A DNA stretch of 64,000 nt, taken from Linepithema humile (taxonomy: Eukaryota; Arthropoda; Insecta; Hymenoptera; Formicidae). The position numbers were made by a program, and so were the translations under genes. The notes under the pieces are model-generated. The model made no database searches and was not told the origin of the DNA. It saw only the letters and a list, made by a program, of their open reading frames with translations. The stretch covers positions 15,573,501-15,637,500 of the forward strand of contig NC_090129.1 of assembly GCF_040581485.1 (NCBI RefSeq), read 5' to 3'. Positions 1 to 8,734 of this stretch are shown one piece after another (positions within the stretch are counted from its first letter, which is position 1; each line of letters starts with the position of its first letter).

Positions 1-2841
1 AAGGGCACACAGTGGGCAATGTGGTTTCCTCCTGCACTCACCTGAGGAATGCCCTTCCTCTCCGCACCTATAACAACAGCGGGCCCTATCTATATTAGAA
101 GGGCACCGCTGCTGAACATGCCCACGACCCAGGCAACGGAAACACTGGGCCGGGCGACTCTGAAGGAGCTCCACCTTCACTTGTGCCCATCCGATTTGCA
201 CTGAGCCCACTTCTGCGAGCTTGAGTGCAGCGTCCGCAGGGCACTGGGCCCAGGCCAGGTTCAGGCCCCTACGACCCCCGGTCTGTACCCGTCCCAGTCG
301 GACTTCCTCTCCGTCGCAACCTCCCTCGTGGGATATTGCCGCGATTATGTCCTCGCGGGAGGAGATGGAATGATCCCCCAGGCCAACGAGTCGGAAATCT
401 AGCCTTCTCGAGGGCCTGGAGATCCTCACCTCGTCCGTTCGGTCCGCCACAACCTCCTTTAGCTTGACCGCTAACGCGTCCGCCTTCATCCTGGATTGTT
501 CTCCTGCAATTTCCAGGAGAATTCCTCCATTCCGCGCATTCCTGATCTTCAAGGAATTGAGGTTTAAATCCTTGAGATTTATCCTCTCCCTGGCCTCCTT
601 CATGACGTCCGCATAGGTGCCATCGGGGGCAGAAATTGCCACCGCAGCGGTTCGCGGAAGTCTCCTCTTGATCCCTGCGCGGGAGATGACGCCCTTCGAG
701 GGTTTCTTCGCCTGCGTTTTCCCTTCCTTTTTGGCAGTGGTGGAAGGGGGTAAAGGAGGCCCTTGAGGTCCCTTTCCCTTCTTTCTCCTGCCTCCCTTCA
801 CAACCGCGGTCCAGGGTTGCTCCATCTCTCGTGGATGAGGGATGGGCTCCTCAGCCGTCAAATCCCCTTCTGACAGGACCTCAGTCCTTCGATGGGGTAG
901 TAGGGGGGGTGCGGTGACGGATTTCCCCTTTCCCTTCCCCTTCCCCTTCTTCTCCTTCCTCTTCCCTTCGTCTGCATGAGCCGGGCCAGGAGCGGTTCGT
1001 CCGCCCTGTTCTAGTCGTGCGACGCGATCCTCCATTCTCCTGATGGAATCCGTCATAGAGGTCATCAGGGTACTTAATTTCCTGTCGACCTCCATGAGGA
1101 TCTTCGTTGCCATCCCTCCATTTACCGAAGGGCGAGAAGGGGCTTCCCCCTCCAAGTCCAACTCCATATCCGTGACGGGGTCAATCGGCATATCAAGTGT
1201 GATATCCGATCGCCCCATCGGGTCCCTACCTAGAGTAGGAGATCTAGGGTCCCTGATTAGAGGGCCCTCCAAGTTTGGAGGATTGGCCTTGAGGTAGCGT
1301 ATAGCTTCCTCCGCTTTGGACAATTTCCTCAGCAAATTCTCGTTCTGGGCCTTATAGGCCGTATTGTCCCTTTCCACAACATTGACCCGGGACCGCCAAT
1401 ATCCCGGATCACCCACCTTGTCCGCCCTAACCGACAGGGTCCTCAGCACCTCCCTAAGGAGGTATACATTGACCTTAATTTGGCCGCTGAGAGAACCCTT
1501 CATGTTGGTAGTAGAAGTCCTTGCCTGTTCTATCTCATCAAGGCATTTGTCTGCGTGGACAACAATTTCCCTTGACGAGCCTCTCTCCATCTGCCGTAGA
1601 CGGTGTTCCACCTTCCCTCTTTGTTCACAAGTGAGAGGTGGGGGACGTACCATAAGCATGGAGGACCCCTCCGTCTCCACATCCTCTTCTTTATATGGAA
1701 GGTTTTTGCCCTTTTTTCGGGTCAAACCTTTCCCCGATCCCTCTGTTCCCGACGTGGACAGGGCCTTGAATGGACCTGTCCCGTCCTTCCTCGGTCTTCC
1801 CGGTGCTCTATGAAGCATCGGGAGGCGATACGGCCCCTGAGGGTTTTCCCCTCCCTCACTGATGCGAGATGCAGGCCTGGAAGGGCCTGCCTCATCTCCA
1901 GAGTCCTCCGACCCTGGATCCCCAGCTCTGCTTGGGGGGCGTTGAGTGGTGAACTCCTCCTCTGGAGAGTCTCCCACCTCGACCACCTCCATGTCAGATT
2001 CTTCGTCTTCCTTCTTCTTCTCCTCTTCAGGTGCTGACCCTTTTTTCACGGTGATGGTACCGGGGGCCAACCTTTCGAGGGACGTCATCCTAGGAGCATG
2101 GTCCGAGTCTGAAGAGTCCGAACCGTGCAAAGCCGATAAAGTTCGGCTCTTCCGCATGCCCTCCTTAAACACAGGAGGACCAATTCCACCCCTAAGACGG
2201 AGAGGGGTATTATCCGCCTTCTCCGGAGTTTCCCGTCCCAGATGTCCGTATTCATACGGTTTACCCAATTTCCTTAGGTATTCCATTGCCCTATTAACTT
2301 CTTCTTTCTGTTTCAGGTCGGAGCCCAGCAGTTCAGCAGCAGCCACCAGGACAACGCACGCCTGCCGGTAAGTAGACCTAATTTTCTTTCTTTTCCATTT
2401 TTCAGGAACTACAACTCTTCTACGAAGCTCATATCGAGACCACACCCTAAAAATGGAATCCGCCATTTCCTTCCTGGTTATACGGAATGTGCTCCTTCCA
2501 CCCGGACCCAGAGATTTATAGGTTTTCCACGCCATGTCCGTATTACAATGGCAATGCTTCTTTCCGCACCCCAACTTATCTGCCATAAAGCAGAAGGTCC
2601 CATACAAGTCAATCGTGAATTCCATGGACCTGTTCGAAAACAGTCTCTCGCCCTGGCTAAACATCGTCGCCACTGATCCGATAACTCTATTGGCCACTAG
2701 GCTCGGTGAACACCTAGTGGTCAGCCCGTCGCTGGATGACGACGTAGCAGGAGCCGGGACAGGACTCCCACCACGCCGGTCCCTGGGGGTCCGAATCCCC
2801 TGGGACGGTAACCTTGTTCCTGTTTGATCAGCCATGTCCAT
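1..2841 (-). CDS. Gag-like ORF1 of R-A (C-terminal end outside window)
   Basis: This is the first 947 codons of the same protein as the ORF1 at 38086-41223. The start is the equivalent ATG at 2841; a second in-frame ATG two codons later has a better context. The N-terminal half is acidic and low-complexity, followed by a coiled-coil-like stretch around residues 484-525 and a lysine-rich linker. The conserved Gag domain (about 731-895) leads into CCHC knuckles 1 and 2 and the start of knuckle 3, where the window cuts it. In R1-clade elements ORF1 is the RNA-binding Gag that forms the ribonucleoprotein with element RNA. No frameshift or stop is seen in this part, so it may still be functional. 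Confidence 0.85.
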   Translation of the reverse strand, partial: MDMADQTGTRLPSQGIRTPRDRRGGSPVPAPATSSSSDGLTTRCSPSLVANRVIGSVATMFSQGERLFSNRSMEFTIDLYGTFCFMADKLGCGKKHCHCNTDMAWKTYKSLGPGGRSTFRITRKEMADSIFRVWSRYELRRRVVVPEKWKRKKIRSTYRQACVVLVAAAELLGSDLKQKEEVNRAMEYLRKLGKPYEYGHLGRETPEKADNTPLRLRGGIGPPVFKEGMRKSRTLSALHGSDSSDSDHAPRMTSLERLAPGTITVKKGSAPEEEKKKEDEESDMEVVEVGDSPEEEFTTQRPPSRAGDPGSEDSGDEAGPSRPASRISEGGENPQGPYRLPMLHRAPGRPRKDGTGPFKALSTSGTEGSGKGLTRKKGKNLPYKEEDVETEGSSMLMVRPPPLTCEQRGKVEHRLRQMERGSSREIVVHADKCLDEIEQARTSTTNMKGSLSGQIKVNVYLLREVLRTLSVRADKVGDPGYWRSRVNVVERDNTAYKAQNENLLRKLSKAEEAIRYLKANPPNLEGPLIRDPRSPTLGRDPMGRSDITLDMPIDPVTDMELDLEGEAPSRPSVNGGMATKILMEVDRKLSTLMTSMTDSIRRMEDRVARLEQGGRTAPGPAHADEGKRKEKKGKGKGKGKSVTAPPLLPHRRTEVLSEGDLTAEEPIPHPREMEQPWTAVVKGGRRKKGKGPQGPPLPPSTTAKKEGKTQAKKPSKGVISRAGIKRRLPRTAAVAISAPDGTYADVMKEARERINLKDLNLNSLKIRNARNGGILLEIAGEQSRMKADALAVKLKEVVADRTDEVRISRPSRRLDFRLVGLGDHSISSREDIIAAISHEGGCDGEEVRLGRVQTGGRRGLNLAWAQCPADAALKLAEVGSVQIGWAQVKVELLQSRPAQCFRCLGRGHVQQRCPSNIDRARCCYRCGEEGHSSGECRRKPHCPLCAL

Positions 2842-3234
2842 GTAGATAAACTTGGTTTGTTGACAGTGTGTCCTTCACCGGATTTTATATCGGAGTTTTT
2901 CCTCTCCTAGACCGATGGCCCACCCTAGGCTTTCGAGCTCGGTCTACCCGGGTCTTTTTATAGAGGTTTTACCACCCTCGCAGCCCGTGATAGTGCCACC
3001 ACACTATCACCGGCCCCCGGCCCCACAAACTGGGGTTACGGTATGTGACGCTTACGCCCCCCTCGTGCAATGGGGGCTCGACCGTTATGCCGGAGCACCG
3101 GCGTGCTAACGAGGCTGGTCAGGCCCCGGCTTTTTTCTCGAGGTAATGCTCCTCTATCCTGGGGGTGTGTTTTAAATAAACACACCTATCGAGTCCAGGC
3201 ACCCGGGCGATTGAAGTCAGGGCCGCCAACCCCT

Positions 3235-3376
3235 TCCGGCTAATCGGGACAAGTCCCTTGAGGGGTAGCCGGACCCCCGTTCCCTCCTAAGAAGAAACTG
3301 TGCGCTCTTAGCACCGCAGAAACACCTTTTCAGGTATTCCCACGGTGAGCCCCCTCACCACGACAAGGTGGCGCAC
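3235..3376 (-). promoter_or_regulatory. Structured 5' UTR RNA of R-A
   Basis: This is the same sequence as the folded 5' leader of R-C at 37551-37692, read on the minus strand. It is closed by GTGCGC/GCGCAC and contains the GAAA-capped hairpin, the GTTCCTTC/GAGGGAAC hairpin and the TCCGGCTA/TAGCCGGA stem around GGGAC-TT-GTCCC. See the R-C entry for the covariation evidence. Confidence 0.6.
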
Positions 3377-3386
3377 AACGAGGAGG

Positions 3387-3463
3387 ACCTATTTCAACCT
3401 ATTTTAACCTATTTTAACCTATCAACCTATTTTAACCTATTTTAACCTCATTGTAACATAATA
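3387..3463 (+). repeat. (TTTTAACCTA)n decamer tract
   Basis: These are degenerate copies of a 10-bp repeat (TAGGTTAAAA on the other strand) followed by a short AT-rich tail containing TTGTAACATAATA. The tract matches the decamer part of the ~270-bp units at 32117-32890. The LTR-like block therefore appears to have been inserted into, or joined inside, the same array. About 70 bp of the unit is missing between this point and the other side of the block at 32115. Confidence 0.8.
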
Positions 3464-3545
3464 TGTGACGTCCTAGGTAACGATCCTACGAGGGAATGAC
3501 GGTATAATGTATCCCACCGCTATCACCAATTTTATATATGATTGG

Positions 3546-3687
3546 TGTAACGTCCCACTAAATTTTCATTAACCAGTTAACGATGAAAATTTTGAAAAAA
3601 TCTTAAGATAAGATTTTTACAGTAATATTCTTGTAAAATAATATGATTATTATCAAATCCATCATTTATTCTTTTTACGACTTACGA
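3546..3687 (+). mobile_element. Inverted 142-bp terminal fragment of LTRu-1
   Basis: This stretch begins TGTAACGTCCCACT and is the reverse complement of the last ~142 bases of the LTRu-1 unit (compare 11595-11736). It therefore has the opposite orientation to the surrounding copy. It sits between two copies of the TGTGACGTCC terminus, suggesting that an end-to-end rearrangement formed it. Confidence 0.7.
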
Positions 3688-3817
3688 TGTGACGTCCTAG
3701 GTAACGATTCTACGAGGGAATGACGGTATAATGTATCCCACCGCTATCACCAATTTTATATGTGATTGGTGACCCTTTATCGGTAAGTATTCATTAATTC
3801 TCTTTTCTTTTCAGGAA

Positions 3818-3835
3818 ATCCCACCGCTGTCACCA
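3818..3835 (-). promoter_or_regulatory. tRNA-Leu primer-binding site
   Basis: The minus strand reads TGGTGACAGCGGTGGGAT. This complements the 3' end of tRNA-Leu(AAG), including the post-transcriptional CCA, with one mismatch to the metazoan tRNA I recall. The LTR end GGACGTCACA lies 8 bases before it on the same strand, the arrangement expected for initiation of minus-strand DNA synthesis. This fixes the minus strand as the sense strand of LTRu-1. Confidence 0.7.
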
Positions 3836-5186
3836 AATTTATATGTGACGTCCTAGGTAACGATTCTACGAGGGAATGACGGTATAATGTATCCCACCGC
3901 TATCACCAATTTTATATGTGATTGTGTGACGTCCTAGGTAACGATTCTACGAGGGAATGACGGTATAATGTATTCCAACGCTATCACCAATTTTATATGT
4001 GTTTGGTGACCCTTTATCGGTAAGTATTCATTAATTCTCTTTTCTTTTCAGGAAATCCCACCGCTGTCACCAATTTTTATATATATGTGACGTCCTAGGT
4101 AACGATTCTACGAGGGAATGACGGTATAATGTATCCCACCGCTGTCACCAATTTTATATGTGATTGGTGACCCTTTATTGGTAAGTATTCATTAATTCTC
4201 TTTTCTTTTCAGGAAATCCCACCGCTGTCGCCACTTTATATATGTGACGTCCTAACGTTGCGGTAAGTATTTATTAATTCCCTTTTCTTTTCAGGAGTTC
4301 GATGAACCGAAGGAGAGCGGTTCCCACCAAACTCACCAATTTCATATGAAATCCCTTTTTGTTTCAGGTGATCCTGTATGGTGCACTTTACCGTTTCCGT
4401 CACTGATGATGTTACCAACGTTACATATAATCCGCCGCTGCCACGTTCCTAGAAGTTACGTTGCAACGCGGTATTGTACGTCTTTAGGAACAAGAGGCCC
4501 TTGTCGTCGAGACGATGGTTACCCGTTTCTTGAAGACTATTAATGTGGATAATTCTAAGGGGCGCTGTCACCAGTTTTATTAATGTGGTTTGCTCCACAG
4601 GTGGTCACTGGAAAAATCGCGTAGCTGCCGTCTCTTGATTTGGACGTCGCAGTCGGTTTTCCTAGGATATGAGTGTATTTTCTACTTTAGAGAGAATAAT
4701 AAAACCAATAAAACCACTTCTTTGATTTTTACAATTTTAGGTTATTTATTCCTTCATCTGTCCTTATGGTAAGTATAGTGTCACGTCCCGTGGCGATGGA
4801 ACGCACAAATGGTGTATGATTCCAGGAACAAAAGGCCCTTGTCATCCAAATTAATGGAAATGATGGTTACCCGTCTCCCGGTTACTATTAGGGTTGTTTT
4901 AGCCGCTGTCACCAGTTTTATTAATGTGGTTTGCTCCACAGGTGGTCACTTCCAAGGTCGCGGGCCAACTGGTTCTGCAGAAGGTGTTCGGTCCTTGAAG
5001 GATATGGGTATGTTTTCCACAGGTGGAAATAAAGATCTCGATGAATGGTTATTTATTCATTATATATATTTTTCCTCATCCTTTTCTTTCTTTTTCTTTA
5101 ATACGCTAATGGGGCGTTAACATAATCTTAAAATTTATCTGTAAATGCTAAGTTCTGACGATATATGTATATTTGTTGATATTACA

Positions 5187-5639
5187 TTATGTTAATCTAA
5201 GAGTATTGATTAATGATTCTAATTCGAGATAATTATCACTAAAATTATTGGTTACTGCAATGGTTTTATTTTTGAATTGCGATATTAATATAGGATTCTC
5301 ATGTAATTGTTCATATATTATTTTTAGATGAGAATCTGGTTTATGATTAACAAATTTGTTGTAATATGCACTACACAAAGCACATTCCCAGATGGATCTT
5401 GTTTCATTTAATATTGTTATACAATGCTCGCACCTCTTTATAAACATGCGATGAGCCAAGAGGAAAAAGTGAAACTCTTTATAGAGGACTTGACTGTCTT
5501 TGTAAAAATTCGTTTTGCACGTGTTGCAAATTTCTTTACTCGTAGCCCTAATTATAAATGAGGAGCCGCGATGGCACCTCCCTTTATATTTTAATAATAA
5601 TCTAATTGATGGGTATACGATGCCGCGATGTTCTCCCAT
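5187..5639 (-). CDS. Cys-rich ORF of unknown function in LTRu-2
   Basis: This is an open frame of 150 codons from the ATG at 5639; the frame is open for some 26 further codons upstream without an ATG. I do not recognise the family. Numbered from the upstream TTG at 5654, it has three CxxC pairs at residues 43/46, 75/78 and 91/94, plus Cys27-His28, suggesting a zinc-binding fold. The C-terminal third is hydrophilic with no membrane segment. It is in the sense orientation of LTRu-2 and ends about 410 bases inside the 3' terminus, a position similar to the 256-codon ORF of LTRu-3. Upstream minus-strand sequence contains protein-like stretches broken by stops (about 5670-5860), so it may be the surviving part of a decayed larger gene. 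Confidence 0.4.
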   Translation of the reverse strand: MGEHRGIVYPSIRLLLKYKGRCHRGSSFIIRATSKEICNTCKTNFYKDSQVLYKEFHFFLLAHRMFIKRCEHCITILNETRSIWECALCSAYYNKFVNHKPDSHLKIIYEQLHENPILISQFKNKTIAVTNNFSDNYLELESLINTLRLT

Positions 5640-5879
5640 CTGTACAATAGTCAAACGATAGTTTATTCTGTAGGAAAAGTAGCCTGGCCAATAGCAATAA
5701 CTGTTGGCTCTCCGTCAAATATCTCTAGGAGTTGCTCGGGGGTTCTTGTTTGAAGAAATCCTATTGACAGACTGAAACATTGTACGCATGATCTAATGGT
5801 TCTGATGTGTCATCTATTAAAACAAAATTTGGAATCTTACTGTTTGCCTATTTAATTTAATTATAATAATAATTGATAT

Positions 5880-6642
5880 CAAAAAAAATAAATCAATAAA
5901 AATAATTGTTTATAAAAAAAAAATAATTAATAAAAATAATTGTTTATAAAAAAATTAATTAATAAAAATAATTGTTTATAAAAAAAAATTAATAAAAAAT
6001 AATTGTTTATAAAAAAAAAATTAATTAATAAAAATAATTGTTTATAAAAAAAAATTAATTAATAAAAATAATTGTTTATAAAAAAAATTAATTAATAAAA
6101 ATAATTGTTTATAAAAAAAATTAATTAATAAAAATAATTGTTTATAAAAAAAATTAATTAATAAAAATAATTGTTTATAAAAAAAATTAATTAATAAAAA
6201 TAATTGTTTATAAAAAAAATTAATTAATAAAAATAATTGTTTATAAAAAAAAAATTAATTAATAAAAATAATTGTTTATAAAAAAATTAATTAATAAAAA
6301 TAATTGTTTATAAAAAAAATTAATTAATAAAAATAATTGTTTATAAAAAAAATTAATTAATAAAAATAATTGTTTATAAAAAAAATTAATTAATAAAAAT
6401 AATTGTTTATAAAAAAAATTAATTAATAAAAATAATTGTTTATAAAAAAAAAATTAATTAATAAAAATAATTGTTTATAAAAAAAAAATTAATTAATAAA
6501 AATAATTGTTTATAAAAAAAATTAATTAATAAAAATAATTGTTTATAAAAAAAATTAATTAATAAAAATAATTGTTTATAAAAAAAAATTAATTAATAAA
6601 AATAATTGTTTATAAAAAAAATTAATTAATAAAAATAATTGT
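5880..6642 (+). repeat. 33-bp AT-rich minisatellite
   Basis: This holds about 22 tandem copies of a unit of roughly 33-35 bp, built from AATTGTTTATAAAAAAA and TTAATTAATAAAAAT. Copies differ mainly in the length of the A run. It lies inside LTRu-2 and has no coding potential. Confidence 0.9.
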
Positions 6643-7610
6643 TATATATATATTTGTTCATATGAAGAAATTGTTTAAGGGAACACTTAATAATAGTTTA
6701 ACATTGTTTCCTAAATTTCTATCTTACCTTTAAGTGGAAATGGTTAGTAATGATTATCAGGTTGACAATTAATTAAGATCTCCGTGCCCTTCTTAAATTG
6801 GGACCATATACGTATGCTCCTCTCTCTGAGTTTTAATAAAATTATAATAATTTAATAAATCATTGAATACCAGCAATATATAATGAACTTTGTCAATGGT
6901 GCTAGTCTTCCTGTCATGGTAACGTATGATGAGTGAAAGATATATATATATATGTATATGTATTGGAGAATGTGTGTGGCAAAATTATAATTATAGTTAA
7001 AAATAAAAGAAAATTAAATTAATAAAATAAAATCCTTAATACTGACTGTAAAAAGAAACTCTTGACATTGACATATATTTGATGCACAAGTATGACGTTA
7101 AGTAGTAGGATGGATGAACAATAGCGCGGACCGACCGCTAACCGTAATCTCACTTTGATTAGATATCGGCATTGGAATGTTAAACTGTCGCGCACTGTCT
7201 AGACTATTCCTCTTGTATCGGACAAAGGAAATTATTAATTAATTATAATATATATATATATTTCTTACCTTAATAGTGAATAACTGCTGGCTGATGTCAG
7301 TGGCAGATCTCGTTCACTTGCTGCACTTTATTTCTTATTACTTTAAAACTCTTAATATAGGAAAAGAATCTAAATTAGTCAACTGTACTTTATACTGATT
7401 ACACTTTATTAAAATTATAGAATAAAATAAGAGCGTACAACTTTAAATTAAATTAAATGGTATTGCTATGCAATTATTACAATACGATTGACGTATAAAT
7501 TCAAGTTACATTTCTTTCTTTTAAATAACAATTCGCGGGACTCGAATTTGACTTAATAAGTCTTACCGCAATAAATGTCGTCGTCTTTTACAATTCTTTC
7601 GCGTCTACGC

Positions 7611-7735
7611 GTATTTAAGAGGACCGTGTATGAGGACACGTCCGACTTTGACGAGAGCTACCTTTCGAGTGAGTACTTTTAAGAGGACCGTGTATGAGGA
7701 CACGTCCGACTTCGACGAGAGTAGATTTTCGAGTG
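7611..7735 (+). repeat. 64-bp direct duplication carrying a hairpin
   Basis: Two copies, offset by 64 bp, start TTTAAGAGGACC. Each contains GGACCGTGT...ACACGTCC, which can pair into a stem of 8 base pairs with one bulge. The first copy is preceded by GTATTTAAGAGG, a TATA-like sequence on the plus strand. About 45 bp further on lies CGTTCAGTGGAGGGG (7780-7794), a motif also present in LTRu-1 (for example 10207-10220). Confidence 0.6.
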
Positions 7736-8734
7736 ACGCTACAGTGGGGGCCCGCGCTACTGCAGAGCTCTCCCGGCGCGTTCAGTGGAGGGGATCCCTT
7801 AGGCTAGTCCCCAAATTATGGCATGACTTATGCATGCTCTACATAGAGGGTGAACTCGCATTACCCTTTTAATTAATTTCGGCATAACTTATGCATGCCT
7901 TACATAGAATGTGCACTCACACTATTTTTTAATTAATTCTCTCTTGAGTCATGGAAAGAAGTCGAGACATATATGGGCGACTCTTAGTGAAATTCGATTT
8001 TTGTTCGTTCATTAGTTTTTATAATATTAATAATTTTATCAATCATATTGTTGCACAGCGGTACTGCTATACTTATAATTAATTAAATTTTTATGCTTTT
8101 AACAATGTTAACTAAGGTTTCGCTTACTTAAAATTATAAAGTCATGCATAAATGAACTAAACGATATTTCCATAATTGTTAATAATAATTAAATAATTTG
8201 TTTATAAAATTTTTTTATAAATAAACAAATTTTCAAAAATCTTAAAATTTTTATATTTTTTTTCATTTTTGTAAATAAACATTTTTTGTAAACAAACTTT
8301 AAAATTTCCTAAATTTTTGTTTTTATTCTTTTAAACATGTTTTCAAAAATTTTGTAAACAAATCTTTTGAAAACTTAGAATTTTCATATTTTTCATTTTT
8401 TCATAATATAAACATTATTTATAAACAAAGTTAAATTTTCCTAATTTTCCATTTTTATACCTTTAGGCATATTTTCACAACTTTTCATAATTTTTCATTT
8501 TTGTTCTTTTATACATACTTTCACAACTTTTTATAATTTTTCATTTTTCATTCTTTAAACAACCTTTATAACTTTTCATTCTTCATTCTTTAAACAATCC
8601 TTTATAACTTTTCATTCTTCATTCTTTAAACAACTCTTGCCAATTTTCTTAACGTTTTATTTTGATTAAAATTTCAAAAATTTTCGCGTTTTATTCTTAT
8701 AAAAATATAAAATTTTTGCGGGACGTTACAATAG

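Larger units (their letters stand above)
1..3386 (-). mobile_element. R-A: Gag-only non-LTR retrotransposon, 3' part beyond window edge
   Basis: This is an inverted copy of element R-C: base p here corresponds to base 40927-p there, and all ORF boundaries compared follow this rule, so there is no net indel over 3.39 kb. It contains the complete 5' UTR and most of ORF1; the end of ORF1, the 3' UTR and the poly(A) lie outside the window. The 5' end, at 3386 on the minus strand, begins CCTCCTCG and abuts a (TTTTAACCTA)n tract. It joins at almost the same phase of the decamer as R-C does, but the arrangement of flanking decamers differs, which argues for separate insertions. The near-identity implies very recent transposition. 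Confidence 0.85.
3464..4300 (-). repeat. Tandem array of LTR 3' ends and primer-binding sites
   Basis: The terminus TGTGACGTCCTA recurs at 3464, 3688, 3844, 3925, 4086 and 4243. Between most of these lie sequences matching a tRNA-Leu 3' end (3818-3835, 4055-4072, 4133-4150, and 4216-4233 with one change) and blocks of GTAAGTATT plus a pyrimidine tract ending CAG. On the minus strand this reads as LTR end, 8-10 base spacer, primer-binding site, purine-rich stretch, repeated. It looks like stepwise outward extension of the LTR over its own primer-binding site. Confidence 0.7.
4779..8730 (-). mobile_element. LTRu-2: 3.95-kb LTR-like unit
   Basis: The minus strand starts TGTAACGTCCCGC at 8730 and ends GGGACGTGACA at 4779. 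It is flanked by a perfect 4-bp duplication, ATAG. Near its 3' end (about 4780-4960) it shares short blocks with LTRu-1, including CTGGTGACAGCGGC, a primer-binding-site-like sequence, and the GGTTTGCTCCACAGGTGGTCAC block. It contains a 33-bp minisatellite (5880-6642), a 64-bp duplication (7611-7735), long AT-rich stretches without genes (6650-7600 and 7940-8720), and one Cys-rich ORF. No polymerase genes are present. It may be a solo LTR; a Ginger-type DNA transposon with TGT...ACA ends and 4-bp duplication is the main alternative. Confidence 0.65.
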
